Below are positions 51,507 through 61,316 of a stretch of DNA of 64,000 nt, piece after piece. Origin of the DNA: Pirellula sp. SH-Sr6A (GTDB taxonomy: Bacteria; Planctomycetota; Planctomycetia; Pirellulales; Pirellulaceae); the NCBI RefSeq assembly GCF_001610875.1, contig NZ_CP011272.1, forward strand, positions 4,631,988 through 4,695,987. Direction: 5' to 3'. A model generated the notes under the pieces. That model saw nothing but the letters and a program-made list of their open reading frames with translations. It made no database searches and had not been told where the DNA came from. Both the position numbers and the translations under genes were made by a program. Numbering within the stretch: the first letter of the stretch is position 1; the number at the start of each line of letters is the position of its first letter.

Positions 51507-53594
51507 ATGGATCTAACAAAACTACGTAACATTGGTATCAGTGCCCACATCGACTCCGGTAAGACCACCCTCAGCGAGCGAATTCTTTTCTACGCAGGTC
51601 GGATTCACAAGATCGAAGAGGTCAAGGGTGATGGCGACGGCGCGACGATGGACTTCATGGAACTGGAAAAAGAGCGAGGGATTACGATCACCAGCGCTGC
51701 AACCCAGCTTCAGTGGAAAGAGAACATCATCAACTTGATCGACACCCCGGGCCACGTGGACTTCACCATCGAAGTCGAGCGTTCCCTTCGCGTGCTCGAC
51801 GGTGCCGTCTTGGTCCTCTGCTCGGTCGGTGGCGTACAAAGCCAGTCCCTCACCGTGGACCGTCAGATGCGCCGTTACGGCGTTCCTCGCTTGGCATTCG
51901 TCAATAAGATGGACCGAACTGGAGCCGATGCATACCGCGTTGCTCAAATGGTTCGCGACAAACTCAACGCGGACGCGATCATGATGCAAATCCCGATGGG
52001 TGCTGGCGAAACCTTCGCCGGCGTCATCGACTTGGTCGGCATGAAAGCTTACTACTTCGACGGCAAAGACGGTGAAACGGTCCGCGAAGAAGAAATCCCC
52101 GCCGAGTTCCAGGACAAGGCTGCGGAAATGCGTCAAAAGATGCTGGAATCCCTCTCGATGTACAGCGACGAGATGATGGAGCTTCTCCTCAGCGAAGAAG
52201 AAGTCCCCAGTGATCTCGTTTACAAAGTCTGCAAAGAGGCCACCCAACAACAACGCATCACCCCCGTCTTCTGCGGCAGTGCCTACAAGAACAAAGGGGT
52301 ACAGCTGCTCCTCGACGCGGTTCTGCGATACTTGCCCAACCCGACAGAACGAGAAATCAAGGCTCGTAAGGTCGGGGACGAATCGATCAAACTCGACTTG
52401 AAGCCCGATCCCACCCTCCCGTTCGTTGGTATGGCGTTCAAGATCGTAGAAGATCCATTCGGCCAGCTCACGTTCATGCGCATCTACCAAGGAAAGATTT
52501 CCAAGGGTGAGATGTACATCAATCAACGTACTAGCAAGAAGGAGCGATTCAGCCGTATCGTTCGGATGCACGCGGACAAGCGAGAAGAAGTCGACTCGGC
52601 GGAAGCGGGCGATATCGTCGCGATCATGGGTATCGATTGCGCGAGCGGGGAAACCTACTCGAACGACCGCGACTATTGCACCTTGGAAAGTATGTACATT
52701 CCCGAGCCTGTGATCAAAGTCGCAGTCACTCCTGCTAGCCGCGCCGATGCCGACAAGATGAGCAAGGCTCTGAACCGGTTCCGCAAAGAAGATCCGACAT
52801 TCCAAGTCTACAACGACGAAGAAACCAGCGAAACGATCATCTGCGGGATGGGTGAATTGCACTTGGATATCTACGTCGAACGCATGCGACGGGAGTACAA
52901 AGTCGAAGTCCAAGTGGGTGCACCGAAGGTTAGTTACCGCGAATCACCAGGCATCAAACAGGACTTCAACTACAAGCACAAGAAGCAGACGGGTGGTTCG
53001 GGTCAATTCGCTCACATCGTGGGCTCGCTGACTCCGATCGATCCAGAAGGTGAAACGACGTTCGTATTCGAAGATCACGTTACCGGTGGTCGGATTCCAA
53101 AGCAGTTCATTCCCCCTGTGGAAAAGGGCTTCCGAGATTCGATGCACAAGGGGCCGCTCGCCGACTTCCCAGTTGTGGGCGTCAAGATCGACCTCAACGA
53201 TGGTAGCTACCACGACGTGGACTCGAGCGAACGCGCGTTCTACATCGCCGCTTGCGATTGCTTCCGAGAAACCATGCGAGCTTCCCAGCCCGTCCTTCTC
53301 GAACCCATCATGCGATGCGACGTGGAATGCCCAGAGCTCGATCAAGGTTCCGTGGTGGGCGACATCATCTCGCGACGCGGTTTGGTTACCCAAACCGATA
53401 CGCGAGACAGGGTCTCCTACATCACTGCAGAAGTTCCTTTGGCAAATACCTTCGGCTATGCAACCGACCTGCGAAGCATGACCAAGGGCCAAGGCACCTT
53501 CTCTATGGAATTGGCCAAGTACTCAGCCGTGCCACGCAACTTGCAAGACGACATCATCTCGGAACGCAAGAAGCAGCTTGCTGCTCGTGCTTAA
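51507..53594 (+). CDS. fusA: Elongation factor G
   Basis: 695 residues, ATG 51507. GTPase for ribosomal translocation. Motifs: G1 [15 protein letters not shown] (Ser where E. coli-type EF-G has Ala), the G2 region [12 protein letters not shown]3 DTPGHVDFT and G4 NKMDRTGAD, followed by domains II-V with [13 protein letters not shown] and [18 protein letters not shown] and the sequence character match the spirochaete/planctomycete/mitochondrial EFG1 type. A single fusA copy is seen here; rpsL, rpsG and tuf are not adjacent, unlike the classic str operon. The strong intrinsic terminator lies at 53628-53656. Confidence 0.96.
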   Translation: MDLTKLRNIGISAHIDSGKTTLSERILFYAGRIHKIEEVKGDGDGATMDFMELEKERGITITSAATQLQWKENIINLIDTPGHVDFTIEVERSLRVLDGAVLVLCSVGGVQSQSLTVDRQMRRYGVPRLAFVNKMDRTGADAYRVAQMVRDKLNADAIMMQIPMGAGETFAGVIDLVGMKAYYFDGKDGETVREEEIPAEFQDKAAEMRQKMLESLSMYSDEMMELLLSEEEVPSDLVYKVCKEATQQQRITPVFCGSAYKNKGVQLLLDAVLRYLPNPTEREIKARKVGDESIKLDLKPDPTLPFVGMAFKIVEDPFGQLTFMRIYQGKISKGEMYINQRTSKKERFSRIVRMHADKREEVDSAEAGDIVAIMGIDCASGETYSNDRDYCTLESMYIPEPVIKVAVTPASRADADKMSKALNRFRKEDPTFQVYNDEETSETIICGMGELHLDIYVERMRREYKVEVQVGAPKVSYRESPGIKQDFNYKHKKQTGGSGQFAHIVGSLTPIDPEGETTFVFEDHVTGGRIPKQFIPPVEKGFRDSMHKGPLADFPVVGVKIDLNDGSYHDVDSSERAFYIAACDCFRETMRASQPVLLEPIMRCDVECPELDQGSVVGDIISRRGLVTQTDTRDRVSYITAEVPLANTFGYATDLRSMTKGQGTFSMELAKYSAVPRNLQDDIISERKKQLAARA

Positions 53595-53627
53595 TTCAGC
53601 ATTAGGATCATCCCTGATATAACCAAA

Positions 53628-53656
53628 ACGCTCCCGATCCCTCGGGAGCGTTTTTT
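53628..53656 (+). terminator. Intrinsic terminator after fusA
   Basis: ACGCTCCCGA (53628-53637) and TCGGGAGCGT (53642-53651) form a perfect 10-bp stem with loop TCCC, flanked by AAA upstream and TTTTT downstream, starting 34 bases after the fusA stop. Confidence 0.95.
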
Positions 53657-53749
53657 ATTTCAGTTCTCGAGTTCCTCACTCTCCAATTCATTTCACGATC
53701 GCTTCCGGAGAGGGATCGAACGTGATAGCCTGTAGGTCACAGCTATGTC

Positions 53750-54239
53750 CTAAGATCGAGGACCGATGCTTCGCTTGTTGAATCCCGTATCGTCGCTATC
53801 TGTCGTATCGCCCAGTCGCGTAACCTGAGACCAATAACTGCCTTGTAGTCCTTCAACACTTGGATGGTCCAAAACTTCACCATCCGCCCGAGTCAAATTT
53901 CCCAGGTTATTTAGTCGTACTGCAAAGCCCATAACCGCCGCGAGGGCTTTAGTGGGGTCGTAATTCAGCGTACCGTAGACATCGGTCGAGCGCACCGTAG
54001 ACATCGGTCGTTGGCGTCCACTCCTCATGGGCGGCAATCGCAAGCTTCAATAAACCCAAGAATTCAAGGTATGGACCTTGATCGGAAACCTCGAACAAAT
54101 AATGCCGGATTCTTCGGATGGAATCGATCGGTGGGGTCGAGAGCGTTGTGGCGATCCGTCTCGAGAGACGCCGTCCAGCCCGCCAATCCGGGTCCTTCTG
54201 GAGCTCGCACCACGTCGACATTGACGTCTTCGTAGACAA
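53750..54239 (-). pseudogene. Uncharacterised gene broken by a 22-bp tandem duplication
   Basis: Two adjacent frames on the minus strand form one apparent protein. The upstream frame ends with LKLAIAAHEEWTPTTDVYG and then goes out of register. The downstream frame resumes at TDVYGTLNYDPTKALAAVMG and continues to NLGNLTRADGEVLDHPSVEG. The break coincides with a 22-bp direct repeat (53972-54010); removing one copy joins the two frames exactly at TDVYG. I do not recognise the family, and the N terminus before 54239 is uncertain. It could be a pseudogene, a sequencing-level or phase-variable change; frame loss is the visible fact. Confidence 0.6.
53972..54010. repeat. 22-bp tandem duplication (1.8 copies)
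   Basis: The 17-base run at 53972-53988 recurs exactly at 53994-54010, an offset of 22 bp. Since 22 leaves remainder 1 on division by 3, the duplication shifts the frame of the minus-strand gene that contains it. Confidence 0.9.
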
Positions 54240-54486
54240 CGCCCGTCAACGTAGCGAAGACCTCGCGTTTCTCCAGCCGATTTTTTCCGAAATTTGAGGG
54301 AGGGGATGAGCGATTTCGTGACTCGATTTCGCTTTTAATAGATAGCAGAATAGAACGCTGTGCTCCCCAGATCGTATGTGCACGGTGCGGGTCGCACAAG
54401 CTTGCAGCCCGGCACCAAACAGGCACATTCCGCGTGTTGTTTCGCTAGCACCTGCCCCGTCACCCGCAGCCCGTCTGGTTTCCTCC

Positions 54487-55239
54487 ATGAGTCAACAACC
54501 CACCGTCCAACTGAGCCCAGAGTTGTTTCGATCCGCGAGACTGGAGCGAGGCCTGACCCAACGGGAGCTGGCGAATTTAGCGGGATACTCGGAGCGAGTC
54601 ATTCGCAAAGCCGAATTGGGAGGTCGAATCCGATTCCAACTTGCTTGCGATATCGCGGAAGCCCTCTCGACACCGTCCCGCCCCATAACGCTGGAACATC
54701 TTTGTTTTTCCACTCTGGCGATTGCCAAACGTTGGATGGAAACATTCGACGAGCACGGCGTGAATATGCTGCAGCACATCCGCCCCTTCTTGTCCGAGGA
54801 TGTTGTTTTCGTTTGCGAGGGGAGCAAAGAAACATTTCCCTTCAACGGGACTTGGCACGGTCTCGATGGGCACCAAGGCTGGCTCGATGCGTTCTTTGGA
54901 ATCTTTGAACGAGTGCCAGGAATCTCTCCCGTCTATCTCCAAGGAGATGGCATCGTTTCCGCACGATGGAATGAATTGGTCAAAATTGCAGGGATCCTCA
55001 GCCCCCCGGTCCGGGTCTGTCTCAATTTTCACTTCCAGAACCAGCTCATCATCCGTATCGAAGACGATTACAACATCGAGGCGGGGGCCGAGTACAAAGA
55101 ACGAATCTTGCGAGAACTTCGGAGCGAGGAATCTCCTTCCGTGTCCCCCAACGATCGAGGAGTTGAGGATTCTCAGCAAGCCTCGATCCCTCTTTATCCT
55201 CCGCGTCAAACTGGTTCTTTGCGTAGCGTCAAAGCGTAA
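54487..55239 (+). CDS. XRE-family HTH protein with SnoaL-like domain
   Basis: 250 residues from the ATG at 54487 (MSQQPTVQLSPELFRSARLE). The N-terminal HTH is XRE type: RLERGLTQRELANLAGYSER followed by VIRKAELGGRI. After a linker, the C-terminal half (about residues 85-205) has a SnoaL/NTF2-like pattern with GTWHGLDGHQGWLDAFFG, and GIVSARWNELVKIAG. Fusion of an XRE HTH with a SnoaL-like domain suggests a ligand-responsive regulator. The longer frame from 54376 is unlikely. Its 3' end overlaps the convergent ResB-CcsA gene by 34 bp. Confidence 0.75.
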   Translation: MSQQPTVQLSPELFRSARLERGLTQRELANLAGYSERVIRKAELGGRIRFQLACDIAEALSTPSRPITLEHLCFSTLAIAKRWMETFDEHGVNMLQHIRPFLSEDVVFVCEGSKETFPFNGTWHGLDGHQGWLDAFFGIFERVPGISPVYLQGDGIVSARWNELVKIAGILSPPVRVCLNFHFQNQLIIRIEDDYNIEAGAEYKERILRELRSEESPSVSPNDRGVEDSQQASIPLYPPRQTGSLRSVKA

Positions 55240-58200
55240 AGGACTACGCCCATTCCAATAAAGAGGACCTGTACGGCACACCAAATCACGAGGTTCCGCA
55301 TCAAGTCACCTTCGAAGGCCCCATACGCATGGAGGCCGATCCCCAGCTGGTTGGTGCCGAACATCGACCACGCGGTCACAATGTTTCCGAAGATAGCCAG
55401 GTTCGCGAATCCGAGCGCCCCTACCAACTTGTCCCATCGCGCATGCAGCAGCAGCGCATTCCAAAGAACGATCATGAGCGCGCCGTTCTCCTTCGGATCC
55501 CAGCCCCAGAATCGCCCCCAACTATCGTCGCCCCAAAGCCCACCCAGAACCGTTCCGACAAAGCTAAAGAACAATCCAAAGCAAACCACGGCGTAACAAA
55601 TCCGGTAAAGGATCGGAATCGAGTCCCGCACCTTCACAGCCCAGTCCGCTTGAGTCTTGTCACCCGCTACCATCGCAAGACACTTCGCGATCACAATCAC
55701 GATCCCAAAAATACCTGCAAAGAACGTGGCACTATACCCGAGCGATACACTGATCACATGCGTCGACAACCAGAATTGGGTATCGAGCACCGCGCGCAAC
55801 ACAGGCATGGAATCCCCCACATCGAGCCCGTACGCGACCAGCAGACTCAAATAGCCGGAAATCGACGCAACGATCAAGGAAACTCCGATTGGATATAGGA
55901 TTTCCGCGCCGATACAAAACAAGACCATCCCCCAACCGATGAACACCGCGGCCGAGTAAAGGCTGACCACTGGCGGCCGTTCCGATATGTAAATCCGTGC
56001 GGCGATGCCGTAGGTGTGCAAGACCAACGTCGCGATGCACATCCACAACGCAATCGTTCTGAGAGAAGCCGGCATGACGGCGTAACTCACCAAGGCCAGA
56101 ATCCCTACCATCAGATAGATGACCTGCGCATTTCCAAAAGCATTCATGCTTTCGTATTGATACTCGTACTCCACCTTGTTGATGCGAAGCGTGTCCGCAC
56201 CATAGGCCTTGATGGCTGCCTCCCGAAACTCGCTAACCAAGCGATTGATCTGAGCCGCATCCTTTTTGTTTTCCCGGTAAGCACCACTGATCTCAAAGTA
56301 CTTGAGCACAGCAGCAATACCTGGATTGTCATCCTTCGCTAACATCCCAGGAATCGAATCGAAAAAGGCCACGCCAAACGTGTCCCATCGCTTCGGAGGG
56401 GCTGGTTGTCCTTCCGCGACAACCTCTGTTTTGAGACTTGGCAGGATGGCAGGATTGTTGCTCGCTCGCAAACGCTCCACGCTCGGAGCCAATCGAGTGA
56501 GTTCATCTTGGATCTTCGCCGCGTCTCCCGTGGTCAAACTAGGAGGTGCAATCCATCGATACGAATCGATCAACGAATCGACAAACGAAATCTTGTTGAG
56601 CACTTCCAACAATTTCTCGTCTTCAAAGGGCAGTTTTGTCCCTTCTTGCCGGCTCTGAATGATCTTTTGAACCCTCGGCCAAATCGCCTGCAATCCATCG
56701 ACGATGTCATTGTACGAATAGCGATTGGACTTCACACGAGTCAGGTTCAAATCCGTGGTCACCGACGTAGCATCGATACGAATGAGCGGATTGGCTCGCA
56801 CCCAATCTTCATTCATCATGACGGCGAAGAGCCATTGTTCGGCAGGAACTCGCTTTTCCTTGGGATCATACGAATCCCCCTTCGATTTCTCGTCGTCTGT
56901 TTCCAAGCGAATGAGGGCGTATGGCTTGTTGGAAAGAATCTCCAACACCTCTGCACCTGCGGACGCGAGCGGCTTGATTCGTCCACCGTAATGGACGGGG
57001 AGGGCTCCAATGGATTGATAATCGATCTCCTGACGATCGGTCGGTTTGCGCATGGCGAGCGACACGAAGAAGATCGCCATTAACAACGAAACGGAACCGG
57101 CCAAAATCCATTGCCTCGCCGATCCCTTCGGACGTTTGGGAACAACGGTTTCGGGAGTCACCGCTCCGCGCTCGTATCGCATGGCAAAGCGAGCAAACGT
57201 GCCACCAAAGTGAACGAACATGCCCAGCCCTACCAGAACGCAGGAAACGTAAGGAATCAACCAGCCTGCATTGGTAACCACTTGGAGCACCGTCTGCTCC
57301 ACACCGTACGGGCTATCGTTCTGAGAAATATAGCTCGATTGATAAAACGTCTCTCCGCGGAATCGCATCGGACTGTTCATCCAAACGCGACCGTCCTGCA
57401 ACACATTCCCATCTTTATCGCGGATAGTGATGTAGGAAGAGTAGTCTTTCGGTATCGCCGAGTTGGTGTACTCCTCGAGAACAATGTCCTTCAAGGTAAT
57501 ACTGTAGTCCTTGTAATTGCGGCGGAAGATCATGCCGATGTCGTACTTTTTCGAGGCAACTTCCACCGAATCGTAAGAAGGCCGCATCGCGATCTGATCA
57601 TCGCTAAACCACTGGCTCACTGCATAACGTCCGATTTCACTGCCATTCTCCTTCGCAAGGAGTGTGACATAGGCGGAAGCGACGTTGGAACGATCAGAAG
57701 TCCCCCCAACCTTGGGTTCTTCGATCAAATCCCATGATTCGATCAACCCCGTCATCTTGGCCTCGACCGAATCCTCGGCCGGCTTTCCGGACCGACGACG
57801 AATCATCGAGTTCTCCATCCATCGATCCACACGAATCTCAAATGGCAATCCATCCACCGTGAGTTTCTTGCCGGTCGCGGCCGCGCTGGAGAGCATGTGA
57901 TGGTCGAACGCAACAACTCGGTCGGTATCGTCGGGGCTCCGGTCGATCACGACCAATTCCACGACATCGACTTCAACAGCAGCCGAGGTTTTTTGGCCTT
58001 CTGCCAAGGAAACGCGTTCTTCGGTTTGGGCATCGCCGAAGATGAATTGCCCCAACATCAGCAAGCCGACTCCTAGGTGAACGAGGACGTTGCCGCCTCG
58101 ATGCCCGAACAAGAGGATGAGCCCAACGAGGAGAACCACTCCTACCCCTAGGCTCTTTGCCAATTGCCATACAATCCGCAAACCAGGATCCGGAATGCGG

Positions 58201-58865
58201 AATGCGTCAAACGTGAAGACGAGAAACAAACTCACCAACGAACAAAGGGTGACCGCCGCGATCGCGGTGCCAAACATCACCTTGGTCTTGGGAGTCCAAA
58301 GGATTAGCCAAGCCAGCGACAACAACGTCAAGAGATGGGCAGAGACCTTGGTCCCTAACCAGATCGTGTCGTAACGAAACGGGGGCTCTCCCTGCAGACC
58401 GTCCCCAAAGTGCGCGCCGACGATCACCACACCCACCATCGCGAAGCCAAGCAGCGTCACGATCAAGCCGGCGATGAATCGTTTGCCTTTGGCGTGCATC
58501 GAGAAACGAGTCAGCTTTGCCGCGAACAAATTGATGAGCAACACCAATCCGATGGTGGCTCCACCCGGCATGGCAAACATACCCGCCACGGGCTTTTCAT
58601 GGGGAAAAACCGTTTGGGGGACGAAGACGTCGAGACTGACATACGCGATCCAACTGTTGAAGTAGTTTCGCTTGACGTCGACGATCGTTTCTTGGTCCTG
58701 CGCCAACGTCCCGATCAAGAGCATCAAGGTGCCGAGCCCGAACATGGCGACGGCTATCTTCAACGAACCGAGAGCTTTCATACCCTTCCAAAAGAGGCTA
58801 TGGATGTCCATGGCCCCTGCGGCGGTACGGCTCTGTGCAAACTTTTCATTCGTAATCGTTGCCAT
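55206..58865 (-). CDS. Fused ResB-CcsA cytochrome c biogenesis protein
   Basis: 1219 residues from the ATG at 58865 (TTG two codons earlier also fits). The N-terminal half resembles ResB/Ccs1: KIAVAMFGLGTLMLLIGTLA, periplasmic segments, then the last ResB-like helix; the C-terminal 300 residues are CcsA-like with the tryptophan-rich WWD-type motif WGRFWGWDPKENGALMIVLW. Together they form the system II cytochrome c synthetase, which moves haem across the membrane and attaches it to CxxCH apocytochromes. It would serve proteins such as the PSCyt1-type protein in this window. A lipoprotein gene lies 7 bp upstream on the same strand. Confidence 0.92.
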   Translation of the reverse strand: MATITNEKFAQSRTAAGAMDIHSLFWKGMKALGSLKIAVAMFGLGTLMLLIGTLAQDQETIVDVKRNYFNSWIAYVSLDVFVPQTVFPHEKPVAGMFAMPGGATIGLVLLINLFAAKLTRFSMHAKGKRFIAGLIVTLLGFAMVGVVIVGAHFGDGLQGEPPFRYDTIWLGTKVSAHLLTLLSLAWLILWTPKTKVMFGTAIAAVTLCSLVSLFLVFTFDAFRIPDPGLRIVWQLAKSLGVGVVLLVGLILLFGHRGGNVLVHLGVGLLMLGQFIFGDAQTEERVSLAEGQKTSAAVEVDVVELVVIDRSPDDTDRVVAFDHHMLSSAAATGKKLTVDGLPFEIRVDRWMENSMIRRRSGKPAEDSVEAKMTGLIESWDLIEEPKVGGTSDRSNVASAYVTLLAKENGSEIGRYAVSQWFSDDQIAMRPSYDSVEVASKKYDIGMIFRRNYKDYSITLKDIVLEEYTNSAIPKDYSSYITIRDKDGNVLQDGRVWMNSPMRFRGETFYQSSYISQNDSPYGVEQTVLQVVTNAGWLIPYVSCVLVGLGMFVHFGGTFARFAMRYERGAVTPETVVPKRPKGSARQWILAGSVSLLMAIFFVSLAMRKPTDRQEIDYQSIGALPVHYGGRIKPLASAGAEVLEILSNKPYALIRLETDDEKSKGDSYDPKEKRVPAEQWLFAVMMNEDWVRANPLIRIDATSVTTDLNLTRVKSNRYSYNDIVDGLQAIWPRVQKIIQSRQEGTKLPFEDEKLLEVLNKISFVDSLIDSYRWIAPPSLTTGDAAKIQDELTRLAPSVERLRASNNPAILPSLKTEVVAEGQPAPPKRWDTFGVAFFDSIPGMLAKDDNPGIAAVLKYFEISGAYRENKKDAAQINRLVSEFREAAIKAYGADTLRINKVEYEYQYESMNAFGNAQVIYLMVGILALVSYAVMPASLRTIALWMCIATLVLHTYGIAARIYISERPPVVSLYSAAVFIGWGMVLFCIGAEILYPIGVSLIVASISGYLSLLVAYGLDVGDSMPVLRAVLDTQFWLSTHVISVSLGYSATFFAGIFGIVIVIAKCLAMVAGDKTQADWAVKVRDSIPILYRICYAVVCFGLFFSFVGTVLGGLWGDDSWGRFWGWDPKENGALMIVLWNALLLHARWDKLVGALGFANLAIFGNIVTAWSMFGTNQLGIGLHAYGAFEGDLMRNLVIWCAVQVLFIGMGVVLYALTLRKEPV

Positions 58866-58872
58866 ATTCAAA

Positions 58873-60123
58873 CTACTCCCAGCGCATCGAATCGATGAAA
58901 CGCAGCAAGTTGGATTTTTGTTGTTCAGCCAGTTGGGTGGTGGATCGAAGCTTCACGAACATAGAGGTAGAAAATCCCTCCATCTGGATGACCGCAATGG
59001 TCAAGCAGAGGGCCGACTTTTCATCGTTCGCACGGATCGAATAGAGCTTTGCCTCCCGCTTTCCTGCCGGAATCGTCTCCGCTTGGGAAACGATCTGCTC
59101 TGCTTTGGGACCTAGCACCGATGGATCGTCCGTCTTGAGAACTTGCTCCGACCACATCTTGGAATTCTCAATAGGATTATCAACCGCTTGGCTGACCACG
59201 AGTTCACCATCCTCTTCTGACTCGCTACCAGGAACGCGAAAGGTCGCGATTCGGAACGGTCGATCGGCCTGTTTTTCCCAGCCCTCCGGCAACTCGTATT
59301 GCAGGGTGCTAGGATCAAACGCTTTTGCCTCCGTTGGGGCTCCATGATCTGCGGGCAAGCTTTCGGCGGGCATGGCGGTTCCCGGTTTGGGAGTTGAGCT
59401 CGTGGAAGCATTAGAGGTATCAGGGGTGGGTGTCGATCTCGATGCTTCTCCTTTGCCCGTCGCCCCGTTCTTATCAAAGATATAAGCCGGAATCTTCGAG
59501 CCCTCGCGAGGAATCGGCTGAATCGAGGCCATCAATTCTTCCAGACTTTGATTCTCTTGAGCGACTTGCCCGTTCCATCGGTTCAGTTGCATCAACAGGT
59601 AATCCGGCCACGAGGACTCCTCGGCGGGGGCTGCGAGTTTGGAGATAGTCATGATCGCTGGCTTTTCGTCGCCTGCGACGGGGATTGCCACTTTGGCTTC
59701 CGCGAACGCGTCCCCGGGCATCATCTTCCACCCCGCCGGCAATTCCATAACGGGCTTGCCGGACTCTGGGTCCGTCTTGAACTCCGCAACGATCTTGGGG
59801 AAAACCTCGCGTATCCCCTCAATCCGCGCGATCGAATCGGTGATTTTGAGGAAATACCCGGCTCCGTTGAGTGGGAAGATCGCCCCTAGAATTCGTTTCT
59901 CTTCCATGGGTATCGAGCTGCCCCCCATCATGGGAGGCATCCCGCCCGAGGAAGCCAAACCAGCTCCTCCGCCGGGCATTCGAGGTGGCTGTACCACGAA
60001 CTCCGTGTCATTTTTGGGGGCTTGGTAGACTCTCGGTTCACTCGGTGGGGTGCATCCGAGCAGGAAGCAGAACCCAGCCGCGAGGCAAACCTGGCTAGAC
60101 AGGTGGAGGGGACAAGGTTTCAA
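58873..60123 (-). CDS. Lipoprotein upstream of ResB-CcsA, two-repeat
   Basis: 416 residues, probable TTG start at 60123. Signal and lipobox: SSQVCLAAGFCFLLGC followed by TPPSEPRVY, so Cys is the lipid site. The mature region contains a Gly/Met/Pro-rich segment (MPGGGAGLASSGGMPPMMGG) and two related modules: LPAGWKMMPGDAFAEAKVAI and LPEGWEKQADRPFRIATFRV, each followed by similar strands. Between them is a Ser/Thr/Pro linker. Position next to ResB-CcsA suggests a role in cytochrome c assembly, but there is no known motif. Family not recognised. Confidence 0.7.
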   Translation of the reverse strand: MKPCPLHLSSQVCLAAGFCFLLGCTPPSEPRVYQAPKNDTEFVVQPPRMPGGGAGLASSGGMPPMMGGSSIPMEEKRILGAIFPLNGAGYFLKITDSIARIEGIREVFPKIVAEFKTDPESGKPVMELPAGWKMMPGDAFAEAKVAIPVAGDEKPAIMTISKLAAPAEESSWPDYLLMQLNRWNGQVAQENQSLEELMASIQPIPREGSKIPAYIFDKNGATGKGEASRSTPTPDTSNASTSSTPKPGTAMPAESLPADHGAPTEAKAFDPSTLQYELPEGWEKQADRPFRIATFRVPGSESEEDGELVVSQAVDNPIENSKMWSEQVLKTDDPSVLGPKAEQIVSQAETIPAGKREAKLYSIRANDEKSALCLTIAVIQMEGFSTSMFVKLRSTTQLAEQQKSNLLRFIDSMRWE

Positions 60124-60509
60124 GTTGATAGCAACTCAGCGTTAAAGGAAGCCGCAAAGGATGGAATTGCAAGCGTTTGCGCACTGGGGGGAGGGGGGAA
60201 AGCCGAATCGTGGCGGACGTATGGGGGGAGCCGAGACGATCCGCATACCATTCCGACGTTCTACTATTCCACCGTATTATAGTGGAGGCGGGGTCGAACG
60301 CCATGCGGAGTTGGCCGGCAGTCCTGACAGGAGAGGGCTTTCAGCATCCGTTCGCCTAGCAGAGCGGGCTCGGAAAAGCACTTTGAAATGCGAAAACACA
60401 GGTGTTGCGAACTCCTTCGAGATGGGGGATAACCTTCGCAGATCTGCTCGCGACGCATTGTCGCGGGCCGTTCGCTACGACACTTCCCCTCGAACCACCT
60501 CCGATTGCC
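60124..60509. other. Divergent intergenic region with G-rich patch
   Basis: 386 bp between divergent genes. It contains GGGGGGAGGGGGG near 60186-60198, otherwise no clear promoter, RNA or repeat that I can support. Confidence 0.4.
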
Positions 60510-61316
60510 GTGACATTCACCCGCCAAAGCATCGAGTTTCCGGGAGAAATGATTCTTCTAGGGACGGGGACGAGCGTCGGGGTACCTGCTATCGGCTGCG
60601 GCTGTTCTGTTTGCCACAGCACGGATCCTCGCAATAACAGAACCCGCAGTAGCGCCATCGTGGGTTTGCCCGGGGGAAACCTCCTCATCGACACCGCTCC
60701 CGATCTTCGCCAACAACTGCTTCGAGAAAGAATTGGGATCGTACATAGCGTTCTCTACACCCACGAGCACGCGGACCACCTCCACGGCATGGATGACATT
60801 CGTCTCTTTCCCTTTATGATCGGTGGCCCGGTCCCGGTTTATGCCTCCAAGCACGTGCAGGAACGAATCGTTCGCGTGTTCGACTATGCATTTCAAAAAC
60901 GAGAACCCACCCACGCCGGCGCAGCACCCCAACTTCATTTGGTCACGATCGGCGATGAGCCCTTTGAAGTCCTCGGGGCTAGGATCCAGCCGATCCCCTT
61001 GATTCACGGCCCGTATTGCAACGTCTATGGGTTTCGCATCGGAAACGTTGCCTATTGCACCGACACCAATCGCATCGAATCCTCGAGCATGGAACTCCTT
61101 CAGAATCTCGACACCCTCGTTTTGGATGCCCTCCGCTTCACTCCCCACCCTACGCACTTCTCGATCGAAGAAGCTCTGCACGTGATCGATTTGCTCCGCC
61201 CCAAAACGACGTACTTGACCCATCTTTCGCACGACGTGGATTTCGAAACTGTCAGCGCCCAACTTCCGGGACACGTTCACTTAGCCTACGACGGCTTGCG
61301 GATCCCACTAACATGA
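60510..61316 (+). CDS. MBL-fold hydrolase, PhnP-like
   Basis: 268 residues from the GTG at 60510; an ATG at 60549 (MILLGTGTSVGVPAIGCGCS) is the minimal alternative, and the frame extends upstream to 60402. The fold signature is YTHEHADHLHGMDDIRLF with HxHxDH, and the GTGTSVGVPAIGCGC start is typical of the PhnP/cyclic phosphodiesterase-like group, with Cys-rich zinc-like CSVCHSTDP. Later ligands include IHGPYCNVYG and TDTNRIE (Asp). Cyclic phosphate diester or related hydrolase activity is a family inference. It overlaps the cyclase by ATGA, so the two are coupled. Confidence 0.85.
   Translation: MTFTRQSIEFPGEMILLGTGTSVGVPAIGCGCSVCHSTDPRNNRTRSSAIVGLPGGNLLIDTAPDLRQQLLRERIGIVHSVLYTHEHADHLHGMDDIRLFPFMIGGPVPVYASKHVQERIVRVFDYAFQKREPTHAGAAPQLHLVTIGDEPFEVLGARIQPIPLIHGPYCNVYGFRIGNVAYCTDTNRIESSSMELLQNLDTLVLDALRFTPHPTHFSIEEALHVIDLLRPKTTYLTHLSHDVDFETVSAQLPGHVHLAYDGLRIPLT

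Noticed and set aside
51522-52913. 463-residue antisense ORF inside fusA
   Set aside because: It is antisense to a certain EF-G gene; long antisense frames come from high-GC codon bias and the peptide has no family character.
54064-54426. 120-residue minus-strand ORF upstream of the broken gene
   Set aside because: It is in a different frame from the sequence that joins across the duplication and has no family feature; may be a shadow or more decay of the same gene.
61016-61312. Extension of the cyclase to 61016
   Set aside because: It lies inside the MBL gene in another frame; the ATG at 61313 forms an ATGA overlap and begins a cyclase-like N terminus.
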